DNA from: Clostridia bacterium
Lineage (GTDB): Bacteria > Bacillota > Clostridia > Oscillospirales > CAG-272
Length of the DNA stretch: 64,000 nucleotides
Assembly (NCBI GenBank): GCA_017482355.1
Contig: JAFUNJ010000004.1
Location: 1 to 64,000, forward strand
Reading direction: 5' to 3'
A model generated the notes under the pieces. It saw only the letters and a program-made list of their open reading frames with translations. It was not told the origin of the DNA and did not search any database. Positions 50,828 to 60,156 of the stretch are shown piece by piece (the first letter of the stretch is position 1; each line of letters begins with the position of its first letter). A program made the translations under genes and the position numbers.

Positions 50828-50847
50828 GGTTTTCTCCTTTCATTTAT

Positions 50848-50878
50848 TAAAAAACGGCAGAGGATCATCCTCTGCCGT
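50848..50878 (-). terminator. Terminator of the peroxide-defence cluster
   Basis: The near-perfect palindrome ACGGCAGAGGAT/ATCCTCTGCCGT is followed on the minus strand by a T run. It ends the leftward transcript that includes rubredoxin. Confidence 0.82.
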
Positions 50879-50950
50879 AGGTGTTACATCCGGCAGGGCG
50901 AAAAATCGTTTTTAGGCGATGTCGGGTGTTTATTCTGTTTTTTTGCTATA

Positions 50951-51103
50951 TTATGCTTCCTCGAATACTTCCTTGCCGAGTCCGCAGACGGGGCAGGTCC
51001 AGTCCTCGGGAACATCTTCCCAAGGAGTGCCGGGTGCGACGCCGTTATCGGGATCGCCGACAGCGGGATCGTATTCGTATCCGCAAGGGCAAACGTAGAT
51101 CAT
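50951..51103 (-). CDS. Rubredoxin with an unusual CxC first knuckle
   Basis: This 50-residue protein has the rubredoxin body [20 protein letters not shown] and the second iron knuckle CPVCGLGK. The first knuckle reads [10 protein letters not shown], giving CxC instead of the normal CxxC, by absence of one residue. Four Cys remain, so iron binding is plausible, but with altered geometry. It should pass electrons to rubrerythrin or similar enzymes. TGGAG precedes the start. It lies 50 bp after the isomerase-like gene, at the end of the perR-rubrerythrin gene row. Confidence 0.92.
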   Translation of the reverse strand: MIYVCPCGYEYDPAVGDPDNGVAPGTPWEDVPEDWTCPVCGLGKEVFEEA

Positions 51104-51153
51104 ATTATTATTCTCCATTTCTTTTTTTCATATTTGACTCATCGACGTATTTA

Positions 51154-52107
51154 TCAGAGCTCTTCCTCGATCCTTTTTGAGAATGCCTTTCCGATTCTCG
51201 CAGTCATTTCGACCATGAGCAGGCACATCTCTTCGCTGAATGCATATCCAATGTCATTTGAGTGGAACGTCTCAAAGGAGATAACTCCGTCGTATCCGAT
51301 CTTCTTAAGAGATGCACAGAATTCGTTCCAGTTTACAGTTCCCGTAAACGGCATAAGGTGAGAGTCATCTAAGCCATCGTTATCGTGTACGTGAAGAACG
51401 CTGAGCCGCTTTCCGAGTGGCTCAATATATTCCTTCGGGGTCTTTCCTATAAGGTTTCCGTGTCCGATATCGTAGCAGGCGGCAAATACCTCCATTCCTG
51501 CCATTTCGTTCAGCTTGTCAATAAAACTTGCCATATGTTCGGGGCAGCTGGATTCGTCTTCTACAAACTCGATCAGTCTGCCCTTGACAGGCAGCCATCC
51601 GGTGTTGTTTTCTACGCACACCTTCACCTTGCCGCCAAGCGCGACAAGCTCGGGGATAAGAGAGGAGTAGAGCTTAGTATTAAGATCCTCCAGCTCCTCC
51701 GAAGTTACCTTATCGTCTCCACTATCTCTTTGGATAACGTGAATGACCAGATTTTGTATTCCCGCATATCCGCAGTACTCGACGTTTCTCTTAAAGATAT
51801 TTACCATATATTCAAAAGAATCGGGGTGATTAAAAACGTAACTCGGGAAGGGCGCGTGCGCCTGATATATCTCAAGTCCGTATTTTCTTATGCAGGCGAG
51901 CTCCTCTGCGTAATACTCTATTACCTCGAAAAGAGGTTTTTCGAGTATACTCGTTCCCTTAAACGTTCCGTTTACAAGATCCCTGTATTTTACGGCGTGG
52001 TCAAGGTTCCAGTCAATAGCGTCAAAGCCCGCGTTCTTTATAGCAGCGTATCCCTTTTCAAAGCCAAGCACGTCAACGACGTTACCCGTCTGCATTCCGA
52101 TTCTCAT
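51154..52107 (-). CDS. Sugar phosphate isomerase/epimerase-like TIM-barrel protein
   Basis: This 317-residue protein is of the same superfamily as the gene at 309. It shows GFDAIDWNLDH, IYQAHAPFPSY, NLVIHVIQ, KVCVENNTGW, ACYDIGHGNLIG, VLHVHDNDGLDDSHLMPF and ISFETF, which supply the metal ligands. I chose the ATG at 52107, nine bases after AAGGAG; longer starts leave too little space. The substrate is unknown. It stands between rubrerythrin and rubredoxin in the same direction, so it may be co-transcribed with the peroxide genes. Confidence 0.8.
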   Translation of the reverse strand: MRIGMQTGNVVDVLGFEKGYAAIKNAGFDAIDWNLDHAVKYRDLVNGTFKGTSILEKPLFEVIEYYAEELACIRKYGLEIYQAHAPFPSYVFNHPDSFEYMVNIFKRNVEYCGYAGIQNLVIHVIQRDSGDDKVTSEELEDLNTKLYSSLIPELVALGGKVKVCVENNTGWLPVKGRLIEFVEDESSCPEHMASFIDKLNEMAGMEVFAACYDIGHGNLIGKTPKEYIEPLGKRLSVLHVHDNDGLDDSHLMPFTGTVNWNEFCASLKKIGYDGVISFETFHSNDIGYAFSEEMCLLMVEMTARIGKAFSKRIEEEL

Positions 52108-52192
52108 ACACATCGTCTCCTTTTGAATATGCCTGTGCAAAAAAGGATCGAACCGAAGCTCATTCCATTTTTTGCGTTAATACAGCGTTGTC

Positions 52193-52777
52193 TTACTTGA
52201 AATATCTCTTAAGGAGACCCTCGAGTGCCTTACCGTGACGGGCTTCGTCGCGAGCCATTTCGTGAACGGTGTCGTGGATAGCATCGAGATTGTTCTTCTT
52301 TGCGCACTTAGCAAGATCGAACTTGCCTGCGGTTGCGCCGTACTCGCAGTCAACACGCCATGCGAGGTTATCCTTGGTCGTCGCCTTCATATTCGGCTCG
52401 AGATCCTCACCGAGAAGCTCTGCGAACTTTGCTGCGTGCTCAGCTTCCTCAAAAGCTGCCTTTTCCCAGTAGAGACCGATTTCGGGATAGCCCTCTCTGT
52501 GAGCGATTCTTGCCATGCAGAGGTACATTCCGACCTCAGAGCACTCACCCATGAAGTTAGCCATGAGCTGATCGTATATGTATTTCTTATCTTTCTCGGA
52601 AATATCGGGGTTATTCTTAACGGTCTTTGCGTAGATGCCGTACTCGTGCTCTGCAGCAAGAGCAGCATTCTCTTCCATTACCTTAAACTTAGACGCGGGA
52701 ACCTTACATACCGGGCACTTTTCGGGAGCAGCGTCTCCCTCGTGAACGTAACCGCAAACTGTGCAAACGAATTTCAT
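52193..52777 (-). CDS. Reverse rubrerythrin
   Basis: Rubrerythrins reduce hydrogen peroxide in anaerobes with a di-iron centre. In this 194-residue form the rubredoxin-like domain is at the N-terminus (Cys5, Cys8, Cys21, Cys24), the reverse of the classic order. The ferritin-like four-helix domain follows, with Glu/His ligands in [19 protein letters not shown] and [10 protein letters not shown]. It is the next gene after the PerR-type regulator, 38 bp downstream, and is expected to be derepressed by peroxide. Confidence 0.95.
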   Translation of the reverse strand: MKFVCTVCGYVHEGDAAPEKCPVCKVPASKFKVMEENAALAAEHEYGIYAKTVKNNPDISEKDKKYIYDQLMANFMGECSEVGMYLCMARIAHREGYPEIGLYWEKAAFEEAEHAAKFAELLGEDLEPNMKATTKDNLAWRVDCEYGATAGKFDLAKCAKKNNLDAIHDTVHEMARDEARHGKALEGLLKRYFK

Positions 52778-52815
52778 AATTTTTTCCTCACTTTAATTAA
52801 AATTTATTTTTGATT

Positions 52816-53217
52816 TTATATGTTTTCGGATTCATTACCGACACAGTCGGGGCAGAGTCCGATAAACTCAACGATATGACGCTCGACCTTGAAGCCGTTA
52901 AGCCCTTCGGCTATTTCTTCAAGTCCGTATTGGTACGGCATTTCAACGTCTTCTACCTTTCCGCAGACGCGGCAGGAGACGTGATAATGTTTTCTCGTTC
53001 CGTATTCGTAGCGTAGCGACGAATCGGGAGCGTAAACTCTTTGCGCCTCGCCATCCTCTACCTCGCCCGCAAGCACTCTGAACACCGTCGCTCGGCTTAT
53101 AGAGGGATGCTTTTCGTGAACGTACTCGTACACCTCGTTCGGCGTCGGGTGCTTTCCCATAAAATCCTTCAGCGCATCGAGAATGATCGATTTTTGAAGC
53201 GTATTTCTTTTCTTCAT
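52816..53217 (-). CDS. perR: Fur-family regulator, PerR type
   Basis: This 133-residue protein has the Fur-family winged helix (TPNEVYEYVHEKHPSISRATVFRVL in parts) and two structural zinc pairs, Cys82/Cys85 and Cys122/Cys125. Regulatory metal-site residues His37, His77/His79 (KHYHV) and Asp90 (KVEDV) align with the PerR set; the Asp at that place is typical of PerR rather than Fur, and allows iron-dependent peroxide sensing. It heads the rubrerythrin gene row, a common autoregulated arrangement. Confidence 0.88.
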   Translation of the reverse strand: MKKRNTLQKSIILDALKDFMGKHPTPNEVYEYVHEKHPSISRATVFRVLAGEVEDGEAQRVYAPDSSLRYEYGTRKHYHVSCRVCGKVEDVEMPYQYGLEEIAEGLNGFKVERHIVEFIGLCPDCVGNESENI

Positions 53218-53244
53218 TCGGTCACCTCTCTTTTTTCTATTGAT

Positions 53245-53273
53245 ATTATATACTAATTAGGATTAATTGTCAA
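53245..53273 (-). promoter_or_regulatory. Sigma-A promoter of perR-rubrerythrin, with an AT-rich dyad
   Basis: On the minus strand a perfect TTGACA (53268-53273) and TATAAT (53245-53250) are 17 bp apart. The spacer contains TTAATCCTAATTAG, a partial dyad that resembles a Fur/PerR-type operator but does not match the 7-1-7 box exactly. A repressor bound there would block the promoter. Confidence 0.75.
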
Positions 53274-53289
53274 TAGGTTTTATAAAATT

Positions 53290-53450
53290 TTTCAAAAAAT
53301 TTTTTTGAGGGTTTTATTGTTCATATGCGGACCGTCGAGGACGCCGGTTCCTACAAATTTATGTTCGATATACCTCCAATGCGGAAACGATATTTCACTT
53401 ATATATAATAATGAAAGAAATTTTAACAAACTAAAAAACTTTACGCCTGC
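53290..53450. other. AT-rich gap between perR and rny
   Basis: The gap holds one degraded copy of a short intergenic unit (CGAGGACGCCGGTTCCTACA with AATTTATGTTCGATATA). I see no gene or RNA in it. Confidence 0.5.
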
Positions 53451-53452
53451 CC

Positions 53453-53481
53453 TTGACAATTTAATATAATTTTATTATAAT
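53453..53481 (+). promoter_or_regulatory. Sigma-A promoter of rny
   Basis: TTGACA (53453-53458) and TATAAT (53476-53481) are 17 bp apart, with a leader of about 65 nt before AAGGAGGTG. Confidence 0.85.
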
Positions 53482-53552
53482 ATATTTTGTATAAGTATTT
53501 CTATTTACTTTACATATGAAATTATAAAAATTTAATAACAAGGAGGTGTATT

Positions 53553-55103
53553 ATGGGACCTACCGAAATCATCATCTGCGTTGTCGCGGCTGTTGCATCT
53601 CTTTTTGTCGGCTTGCTTGTAGGATTTGTTATTCGTAAGAAGATATCCGAAGCAAAGATCGGATCTGCCGAGCTTGAAGCTAAAAGAATCGTAGAGGAAG
53701 GCGAAAAAGCCGCCGAAACTCTCAAAAAAGAAGCTTTGATCGAAGCAAAGGAAAAGATCATCAAGGACAAAAATGAGTTTGAAAAAGAGCTTCGTGAGCG
53801 CAGAAATGAGGTCACACGGCTCGAAAGACGTGTCGCACAGCGTGAAGAGACCCTCGATAAGAAGGTCGAAAGCTATGAGCGTAAGGAAGAAGTACTCCGA
53901 AACAAGATCAAGGAACAGGAAGACCTTATGGCGAAGGCCGAGGAGATCCGCCAGCAGCAGCTTATGAAGCTCGAGGCGATCGCAGGACTTTCCCGCGAGG
54001 AGGCGAAGGAGGAGCTCGTCCGCCAGATCGAGGACGATGCTAAGCACGAGGCGGTCATGAAGATCGTCGAGATCGAATCCCAGCTCAAGGACGACGCAGA
54101 CAGAAAAGCAAGAGAAATTATCTCCCTTGCAATTCAGAGATGCGCATCCGATCACGTTTCCGAAGCAACCGTTTCAGTTGTCGCTCTGCCGAACGACGAT
54201 ATGAAGGGACGCATTATCGGACGCGAAGGACGTAACATCAGAACTATCGAGACGATGACCGGTGTCGATCTCATTATAGACGACACGCCCGAAGCAATCA
54301 CAGTATCCTGCTTCGATCCCGTAAGACGCGAAGTTGCAAGACTTGCTCTTGAAAAGCTTATCCTTGACGGACGTATTCACCCGACCAGAATTGAGGAAAC
54401 AGTTGAAAAGGCACGCAAGGAAGTTGACAACATCATTAAACAGGCAGGCGAAAGAGCTACATTTGATACAGGAGTCCACGGACTCAATAACGAGCTTGTT
54501 AAGCTCCTCGGCCGCCTAAGATACCGTACAAGCTACGGTCAGAACGTGCTTGACCACTCTATTGAGGTCGCACACATTTCAGGTATCATTGCCGACGAGC
54601 TCGGCGTAGACAGCACGCTCGCTAAGCGCGCAGGACTTCTCCACGACATCGGTAAGTCGATGACGCAGGAGGTCGAGGGCTCTCACGTACAGATCGGTGT
54701 TGATATCGCAAGAAAGTATAAGGAAAACCGTGACGTCATTCACGCGATCGAGGCACATCATAACGACGTTGAGCCGCAGACGATCGTAGCAATGATAGTC
54801 CAGGCGGCAGACGCAATTTCCGCCGCAAGACCCGGCGCACGCCGTGAGGACCTTGAAAATTATCTCAAGCGTCTGCAGAAGCTCGAGGAGATCGCAAACT
54901 CCTTCCCCGGAGTTGAAAAGTCCTTCGCTATCCAGGCAGGACGCGAGATCAGAGTTATGGTCAAGCCCGAAGAGGTAAACGACGATCAGATGATCCTCAC
55001 CGCACGCGAGATCGTTAAGAAGATCGAAGGAAGTCTCGAATATCCCGGACAGATAAAGATCCAGCTTATCAGAGAAAGCCGCGCTATCGAGTACGCTAAG
55101 TAA
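53553..55103 (+). CDS. rny: Ribonuclease Y
   Basis: RNase Y is the membrane endoribonuclease that starts mRNA decay in Firmicutes. The 516-residue protein has an N-terminal helix ([25 protein letters not shown], residues about 4-24), a long coiled coil to about residue 200, a KH domain with [13 protein letters not shown], and an HD domain with [19 protein letters not shown] and HAIEAHHND. It ends [17 protein letters not shown], as usual. A strong AAGGAGGTG site precedes the ATG. The RicT cofactor gene is at 6651. Confidence 0.97.
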   Translation: MGPTEIIICVVAAVASLFVGLLVGFVIRKKISEAKIGSAELEAKRIVEEGEKAAETLKKEALIEAKEKIIKDKNEFEKELRERRNEVTRLERRVAQREETLDKKVESYERKEEVLRNKIKEQEDLMAKAEEIRQQQLMKLEAIAGLSREEAKEELVRQIEDDAKHEAVMKIVEIESQLKDDADRKAREIISLAIQRCASDHVSEATVSVVALPNDDMKGRIIGREGRNIRTIETMTGVDLIIDDTPEAITVSCFDPVRREVARLALEKLILDGRIHPTRIEETVEKARKEVDNIIKQAGERATFDTGVHGLNNELVKLLGRLRYRTSYGQNVLDHSIEVAHISGIIADELGVDSTLAKRAGLLHDIGKSMTQEVEGSHVQIGVDIARKYKENRDVIHAIEAHHNDVEPQTIVAMIVQAADAISAARPGARREDLENYLKRLQKLEEIANSFPGVEKSFAIQAGREIRVMVKPEEVNDDQMILTAREIVKKIEGSLEYPGQIKIQLIRESRAIEYAK

Positions 55104-55212
55104 GTTTTCTTATATTCTAATGTGCCAAAAGGCATTACTAAATAGATTTTTCATATAGAGCTGATTTGAAACTTTCGGATAATTCCGTTTTATATATAAT
55201 CTATTTTATAAG

Positions 55213-55246
55213 GAACAAGATCCCAAGCGGGGTCTTGTTTTTTTGT
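55213..55246 (+). terminator. Terminator of rny
   Basis: AACAAGATCCC-AAGC-GGGGTCTTGTT is followed by TTTTTTG. Confidence 0.88.
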
Positions 55247-55261
55247 TTTAAGGAAGACGCG

Positions 55262-55480
55262 CCACAATGTCTTGCCTTACCCTCAGGGGAATGGTGCAAG
55301 AGGCGTTGCCTCGGACGGATGAGGTGTTACGCAGGTAGTGTATTTTTACTAACTTTTCTTACTCGTGTAAGAAAAGTTACAAAAGAACCACGCCAAGGGG
55401 AAAACCGATAAAAACGCATTCGCGTTTTTTATACGTTTTCCCCTTTGGAATCCCCTTTCGTTTTAAGGAAGCTTCGATAT
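55262..55480. repeat. Family B fragment and family D repeat
   Basis: TTGCCTTACCCTCAGGGGAA with CCTCGGACGGATGAGGTG is a left half of family B. Family D follows from 55333 (CTTTTCTTACTCGTGTAAGA, AACGCATTCGCG, CGTTTTCCCCTTTGGAATCC), almost the same as at 8184. Confidence 0.72.
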
Positions 55481-55571
55481 GTTTTATTGTTGCTCCCACG
55501 TCGTTCGTATGGCGGGGGCTTGCTCCCGCACTCACTCTGTTGTGAACAATAAAACGCTTCTCCGCGCTTTT

Positions 55572-55753
55572 GGCTCCCTCCGGGAGGGAGCTGTCAGCGT
55601 AGCTGACTGAAGGAGCCATCGGGCGCGAAACATAAGAAAGAACTATATTTTAGAAACCGCCTTGATGAGACGGGCAACTCTCTATAACATCTTTCATCGC
55701 GGGCTCCCTTCGTCCATGGCTCTGCCACTTGCGCCATCCCTCCCGGAGGGAGC
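55572..55753. repeat. Family C intergenic inverted repeat, copy 2
   Basis: GGCTCCCTCCGGGAGGGAGC and GCCATCCCTCCCGGAGGGAGC are the inverted ends. The inside has GGAGCCATCGGGCGCGAAAC and GATGAGACGGGCAACTCTC, as in the copy at 41145. With families B and D it fills the 863-bp gap before dnaA; the remaining 150 bp are AT-rich. Confidence 0.78.
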
Positions 55754-55899
55754 AAAACGGCGGGAGCAAGCCCCACGCCCTACAAATTATCGTTCAATAT
55801 TCCTTTTGTAGGGCAAAAATTTTCCCTACTTTTTCAAACAATACAACCTTTGTATTTGTAAACATTTTGTTAAAAATTATTTCTTATAAACCCAAAACC

Positions 55900-55928
55900 T
55901 TGAAAAAATCGCTTGTATATAATATAAT
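55900..55928 (+). promoter_or_regulatory. Promoter of dnaA
   Basis: TTGAAA (55900-55905) and TATAAT (55923-55928) are 17 bp apart, 38 bp before the start codon. No DnaA box is seen close to it, so direct autoregulation at this site is not evident. Confidence 0.7.
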
Positions 55929-55966
55929 ATATATATCTATAATTTTAATCATATATGGACTGAATT

Positions 55967-57370
55967 ATGATAAACGTAAACGATAATACACAATTTAATG
56001 AAATATGGGCGCTCGTTCGGGACAAGCTTCAGGAGATAAACGGTTACGATAATATCGTAATGAAGCTTTGGTTCAACGACCTTAAAATGACCGTGTTGAC
56101 GAACGATACTGCGGTCTTTATGGCAAATTCCGATTTCAAGCGCGATATCGTATATAATCGCTATCTAGATAAGATAAAGGAAGCTCTTTTTGAGGTAATC
56201 GGCTTCGAGGTTTCGGTTTCTGTCCGTTCGCTACAGAACGAAAAGGAAACGACCGAAAAGATCGAGGCAGCGGCTGAGAAAAACGACGTGCCGAAGGCGG
56301 AAATATATTCTACCGTAGGTGAAAGTAAGGTTCTTAACCGCGCGGCAGTTCCTGCGGCGTTTGCGGAATTTACCTTTGATTCCTTCGTTGTAGGCGAATC
56401 TAATAAGTTTGCGCACGCAGCGGCGCAGTCGGTATCTAACCACCCTGCACGCCAGGCAAATCCGCTCTTTATTTACGGTCCCTCCGGACTCGGTAAGACG
56501 CATCTTCTTTATGCTATCGCTAACAAACTGAAGGAAAATTTCCCGTCTTATAAGGTCGTTTACGTTAAGGGCGAAGAATTTTTGAATCAAATGATAGACA
56601 GCATATCAAGAGCTATCACTCATGAGTTCCGTGAAAAATACCGCCAGGCAGACGTTCTGCTTATCGACGATATTCATTTTATCGCAGGCAAGGCGTCGGC
56701 GCAGGAGGAATTTTTCAATACCTTTAATCATCTTTACGAAAACGGCAAGCAGATAATCCTCGTTTCAGACGTTCCGCCGCGTGATATTGATCGCCTTGAG
56801 GAGCGCCTGCGTACACGATTTGAATGCGGAGTAATTGCCGATATTAATCCCCCGGATTTTGAGCTGCGCGCGGCTATCGTTAAGAAAAAGGTCGAAAAGC
56901 TCGGCGTTACCTTTCCCGAGGAGGTTATCAACTACATAGCGGAAAACCTGACCGATAACGTACGTCAGCTTGAGGGCGCGGTCAAGAGAATTTCGGCACA
57001 GTGTATTCTCACCGGTGCCGAGGTATCGGTCGACCTTGCAATAAGATGTATTTCCGACCAGGTCGTCGGATCTGAGCCGGTAACGGTGACGATAGATAAG
57101 ATACTCTCAATGGTATCTCAAAAATACGGGATCACTGTCGATGACCTGAAGAGCAGAAAGAGAACAAGTAATATCGCGTCAGCTAGACACATCTCGGTCT
57201 ATATCATAAAGAAACTGACCGACCGTTCGCTCCCCGCCATTGGACGCGTGTTCGGACGCGATCATACAACGATAATTAATTCCATTGAAACCGTCGAAAA
57301 GCGTATGGCAACCGAGTCGGCGTTCGACGCGGAAATTAAGGATCTTATAAATAGGATAAAGAAGCGTTGA
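55967..57370 (+). CDS. dnaA: Chromosomal replication initiator DnaA
   Basis: DnaA binds 9-bp boxes and melts the origin. The 467-residue protein has domain I (1-85), a variable linker to about 130, the AAA+ domain with FDSFVVGESNKFAHAAA, P-loop GPSGLGKT at 171-178 and LLIDDIHFIAGK, and domain IV with the box-reading RDHTTIINSIETVE. Length is normal. The ribosome site is weak. It starts the dnaA-dnaN-recF-remB-gyrB row. DnaA boxes occur behind it (57684) and, far more densely, behind gyrB (63131). Confidence 0.97.
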   Translation: MINVNDNTQFNEIWALVRDKLQEINGYDNIVMKLWFNDLKMTVLTNDTAVFMANSDFKRDIVYNRYLDKIKEALFEVIGFEVSVSVRSLQNEKETTEKIEAAAEKNDVPKAEIYSTVGESKVLNRAAVPAAFAEFTFDSFVVGESNKFAHAAAQSVSNHPARQANPLFIYGPSGLGKTHLLYAIANKLKENFPSYKVVYVKGEEFLNQMIDSISRAITHEFREKYRQADVLLIDDIHFIAGKASAQEEFFNTFNHLYENGKQIILVSDVPPRDIDRLEERLRTRFECGVIADINPPDFELRAAIVKKKVEKLGVTFPEEVINYIAENLTDNVRQLEGAVKRISAQCILTGAEVSVDLAIRCISDQVVGSEPVTVTIDKILSMVSQKYGITVDDLKSRKRTSNIASARHISVYIIKKLTDRSLPAIGRVFGRDHTTIINSIETVEKRMATESAFDAEIKDLINRIKKR

Positions 57371-57419
57371 TAAGCGTTTTGATTTTTGAAATAGAGTGAT
57401 TGTGGAAACGACGGACTAT

Positions 57420-57677
57420 AACGCCGTCTCCGACGGCTACACCTCATCCGACAACCGCCCGAGATCCTTCGACTACGCTCAGGATGACGCGGGCGGTCGC
57501 CACCTTCCCCTGAGGGGAAGGCAATACAACGTGGCAAAGCTTCCTTAAATCGAAATGGGTTTCCAAAGGGGAAAACGTGTGTAGAATTTTGCGTAGGCAA
57601 AATTCAAACCCGTTGTCACCTTGGCGGTTTTCTTTGCGAGCGTTTCTTTGTCCGAACAAAGAAATGCGGAAAACAAT
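57420..57677. repeat. Family B fragment and inverted family D repeat
   Basis: GCCGTCTCCGACGGC, CCTCATCCGACAACCGCCCG, and CACCTTCCCCTGAGGGGAAG form a family B right half with an inserted GATCCTTCGACTACGCTCAG unit. Family D follows in reverse (TTCCAAAGGGGAAAACGTG, TTCTTTGCGAGCGTTTCTTT). No gene is supported. Confidence 0.68.
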
Positions 57678-57683
57678 CCACAT

Positions 57684-57816
57684 TTATCCCCAACTTATCA
57701 ACACCTTATCCCCATGTGGACAACTTTAAAAAAATCCAACCGTTTATCAACAGCCATTTTTCGACATTCACACCCCAAAAAACAGTACGGCATAAGCACT
57801 TACGAACTTATCCACA
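57684..57816. other. DnaA-box cluster between dnaA and dnaN
   Basis: One perfect box TTATCCACA (57808-57816) is accompanied by variants TTATCCCCA (57684, 57706), TTATCAACA (57695, 57744) and TGTGGACAA (57715). This is the classic position of an origin or of its second part. The AT-rich stretch to 57900 could serve as an unwinding element. Confidence 0.7.
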
Positions 57817-57945
57817 GTTTCAACAGCACCTACTTCTATATCTTCTGAAAATATTATTATTTATTTCTTTCTTAAGCGCTGCGCGCAAAATTAAAAAGCG
57901 AAATTTGAAAATAACCGAGTAAAGCTCGGCGGAAAGGATCAGATC

Positions 57946-59088
57946 ATGAAAATAAAGGTAATGAAAAGCGAAATTCTCGAGGCGGCGATCCCCTCGGTAG
58001 GATTTGCGTCCAATAAAAACACGATCGCATCAACCGAAGGCATACTTCTTAATACAGTTTCCGATAAAGAATGTGAGCTTACCGCTTACGACCTTGAAAA
58101 GGGTATGAAAACGACGGTAACCTGTATAGTTGAAGAAAGCGGCGCCGGAATCATCAACTGCCAGAGATTTATTCAGATAGTTAAGGCAATGCCCGACGGT
58201 CTGCTTACTATAGAGATAAACGAAAGCAACCTTAAGGCAAAAATTTCGGCAGGAACGTCGGAATTTGAGCTTTATGCCCTTTCCGCGTCCGACTTCCCGG
58301 ATCTTCCCGAGCTGAGAGGCGACCGCGGATTTAAGATCCGTCAGGACGCGCTCCGCGCCATTATACAGAAAACGCAGTTCGCTATCGCAGTAAACTCCGT
58401 AAAGCCCGAGCTTAACGGTCTTGACCTCAAGGTCGAGGACGGAGTCCTCTCGGCAGTTTCCTGCGACGGAAGCCGTCTTTCGGTCGTAACCGAGACTGAG
58501 CCGATGGAAAGCGTCGGTACGAGCGAGCTTGCCTTCGACGTAATTATCCCCGGCAAGAGCGTTTCTGAGCTTATGAGATTCATTTCCGACAGCGATAAGG
58601 AAATGGAAATCTACGTAGCCCGTAAGCACATCATCTTCTTCGTAGGTCGCTTCGTACTTTTTACGAGAAGAATTGATGCGCAGTATATAGATTACGACCG
58701 CTTTATCCCGAAAGCACCCAAGATCTTCGTAACTCTCGACACCGCCGATCTTCTTTCGGCTCTTGAAAGAGCACTCTTAGTTACTGAGGAAAGAAGACAG
58801 GGACAGATCCCGAGCCCCGTTATCTGCACCGTTAAGGAAGGACAGCTTACTATAGCTTCCTCCTCCGTTACCGGCAGAGTAAACGACGTGATCTCGGTTC
58901 ACCACGAGGGCGAGGACATTGAGATCGGCTTCAACTGCCGTTTCTTGTACGATGCTATCAAAGTATGTGACTGCGAGAGGATCAAGCTTTGCCTTACATC
59001 TCCTCTCATGAGTATGACGGTTGAAGAAGCAGGCGAGAATCCGAGTAAGTTCCTCCTTCTCATTCTCCCCGTTCGTCTTAACGGATGA
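57946..59088 (+). CDS. dnaN: DNA polymerase III beta clamp
   Basis: DnaN is the sliding clamp that tethers polymerase III to DNA. The 380-residue protein has three clamp folds, beginning KIKVMKSEILEAAIPSVGFA, with the segments SAGTSEFELYALSASDFPDL, LSAVSCDGSRLSVV and the family's C-terminal end FLLLILPVRLNG (an altered form of the usual LPVRL/MPMRL). AAAGGA lies upstream. It overlaps recF by four bases. The clamp loader subunit HolB is at 5324. Confidence 0.96.
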   Translation: MKIKVMKSEILEAAIPSVGFASNKNTIASTEGILLNTVSDKECELTAYDLEKGMKTTVTCIVEESGAGIINCQRFIQIVKAMPDGLLTIEINESNLKAKISAGTSEFELYALSASDFPDLPELRGDRGFKIRQDALRAIIQKTQFAIAVNSVKPELNGLDLKVEDGVLSAVSCDGSRLSVVTETEPMESVGTSELAFDVIIPGKSVSELMRFISDSDKEMEIYVARKHIIFFVGRFVLFTRRIDAQYIDYDRFIPKAPKIFVTLDTADLLSALERALLVTEERRQGQIPSPVICTVKEGQLTIASSSVTGRVNDVISVHHEGEDIEIGFNCRFLYDAIKVCDCERIKLCLTSPLMSMTVEEAGENPSKFLLLILPVRLNG

Positions 59089-60152
59089 TCATACGGAAGA
59101 TCGTCTATAAAAATTTTCGTAACATCGAATATGCCTGCGTCACTCCGTCGGAGTCCGTCACCGTTTTTAACGGCTTAAACGGGCAAGGAAAGACGAATAT
59201 CCTCGAAGGGGTGTATTTCTTCGCAGGCGGCAGATCTTTCCGTACAGTGCACGAAAATGAGCTTGTGCGCTTTGGAAACGAGTACGGACAGATAGAGATG
59301 ACGTTTTTTGACGGCAAGCGCGAAAATGAAATGCTTTTCCGCTTCGTGCCTCGGCTCGGTAAGCGGTTTTGCTCAATAAACGGCGTTCCGATAACGAGGT
59401 TATCAGAGGTAGTCGGAAAGTTCCGCGCCGTGCTGTTCTGTCCCGAGCACCTGTCGATCGTCAAGGATGGGCCGTCGGTGAGACGAAAATTTATAGACCA
59501 TGCCCTGTCGCAGACCGATACGGATTATCTACGGTCTCTTCAAAAATATAACGCTCTGCTTTCACAGCGAAACGCGCTGATAAAAATGGCGCGCGACCGT
59601 CGGGATGATAATATTTTCCTGCTCTCCGACGTTTATGCCGAGCAGCTCGCAAACGAGGCTGAGATAATATCGGAAAAACGCGATATTTACGTTTCGTGCC
59701 TGAGTGTCGTAAGTGACGAGATAATAAACGATATGACGGGCGGTAATGAAAGCTGTAAGCTGACGTACCAGACGCGGAAAACGAAGGAAGAATATCTGTC
59801 TCTCCTTACCGAAAACCGTGACCGTGAATTACGCTTCGGCGCAACGCTGTACGGAACTCATAAGGACGATATAGAAATTATGCTGAACGGACGCGAGGCG
59901 CGTGCATTCGGCTCGCAGGGACAGCAGAGGTCGGTCGCGCTGTCTATGAAGATCGCCGAGGGAGAGCTTTCACGCAAGGTCAGCGGAACCTATCCTGTGT
60001 TCCTGTTTGACGATATCCTCAGCGAGCTTGATGAAAAAAGACGCGAATATCTCCTCTCCGGCATCGAAAATAAGCAGGTTATAATTACTTCTTGTGATAA
60101 GATTGATACACCCTGTAAGGTTTATAACGTAAATAACGGGGTTGTTAATTGA
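59085..60152 (+). CDS. recF: DNA replication and repair protein RecF
   Basis: RecF is an SMC-like ATPase that loads RecA on gapped DNA with RecO and RecR. The 355-residue protein has Walker A GLNGQGKTNILE near residue 30, GGRSFRT, the signature AFGSQGQQRSVAL, and Walker B FLFDDILSELDEKRRE. Length is standard. It overlaps dnaN by four bases and is followed by a repeat-filled gap of 301 bp before remB. Confidence 0.96.
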   Translation: MIIRKIVYKNFRNIEYACVTPSESVTVFNGLNGQGKTNILEGVYFFAGGRSFRTVHENELVRFGNEYGQIEMTFFDGKRENEMLFRFVPRLGKRFCSINGVPITRLSEVVGKFRAVLFCPEHLSIVKDGPSVRRKFIDHALSQTDTDYLRSLQKYNALLSQRNALIKMARDRRDDNIFLLSDVYAEQLANEAEIISEKRDIYVSCLSVVSDEIINDMTGGNESCKLTYQTRKTKEEYLSLLTENRDRELRFGATLYGTHKDDIEIMLNGREARAFGSQGQQRSVALSMKIAEGELSRKVSGTYPVFLFDDILSELDEKRREYLLSGIENKQVIITSCDKIDTPCKVYNVNNGVVN

Positions 60153-60156
60153 TTTT

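Noticed and set aside
52141..52192. Possible terminator between rubrerythrin and the isomerase-like gene
   Set aside because: A T run exists on the minus strand, but the stem before it is weak and interrupted, so I do not call it.
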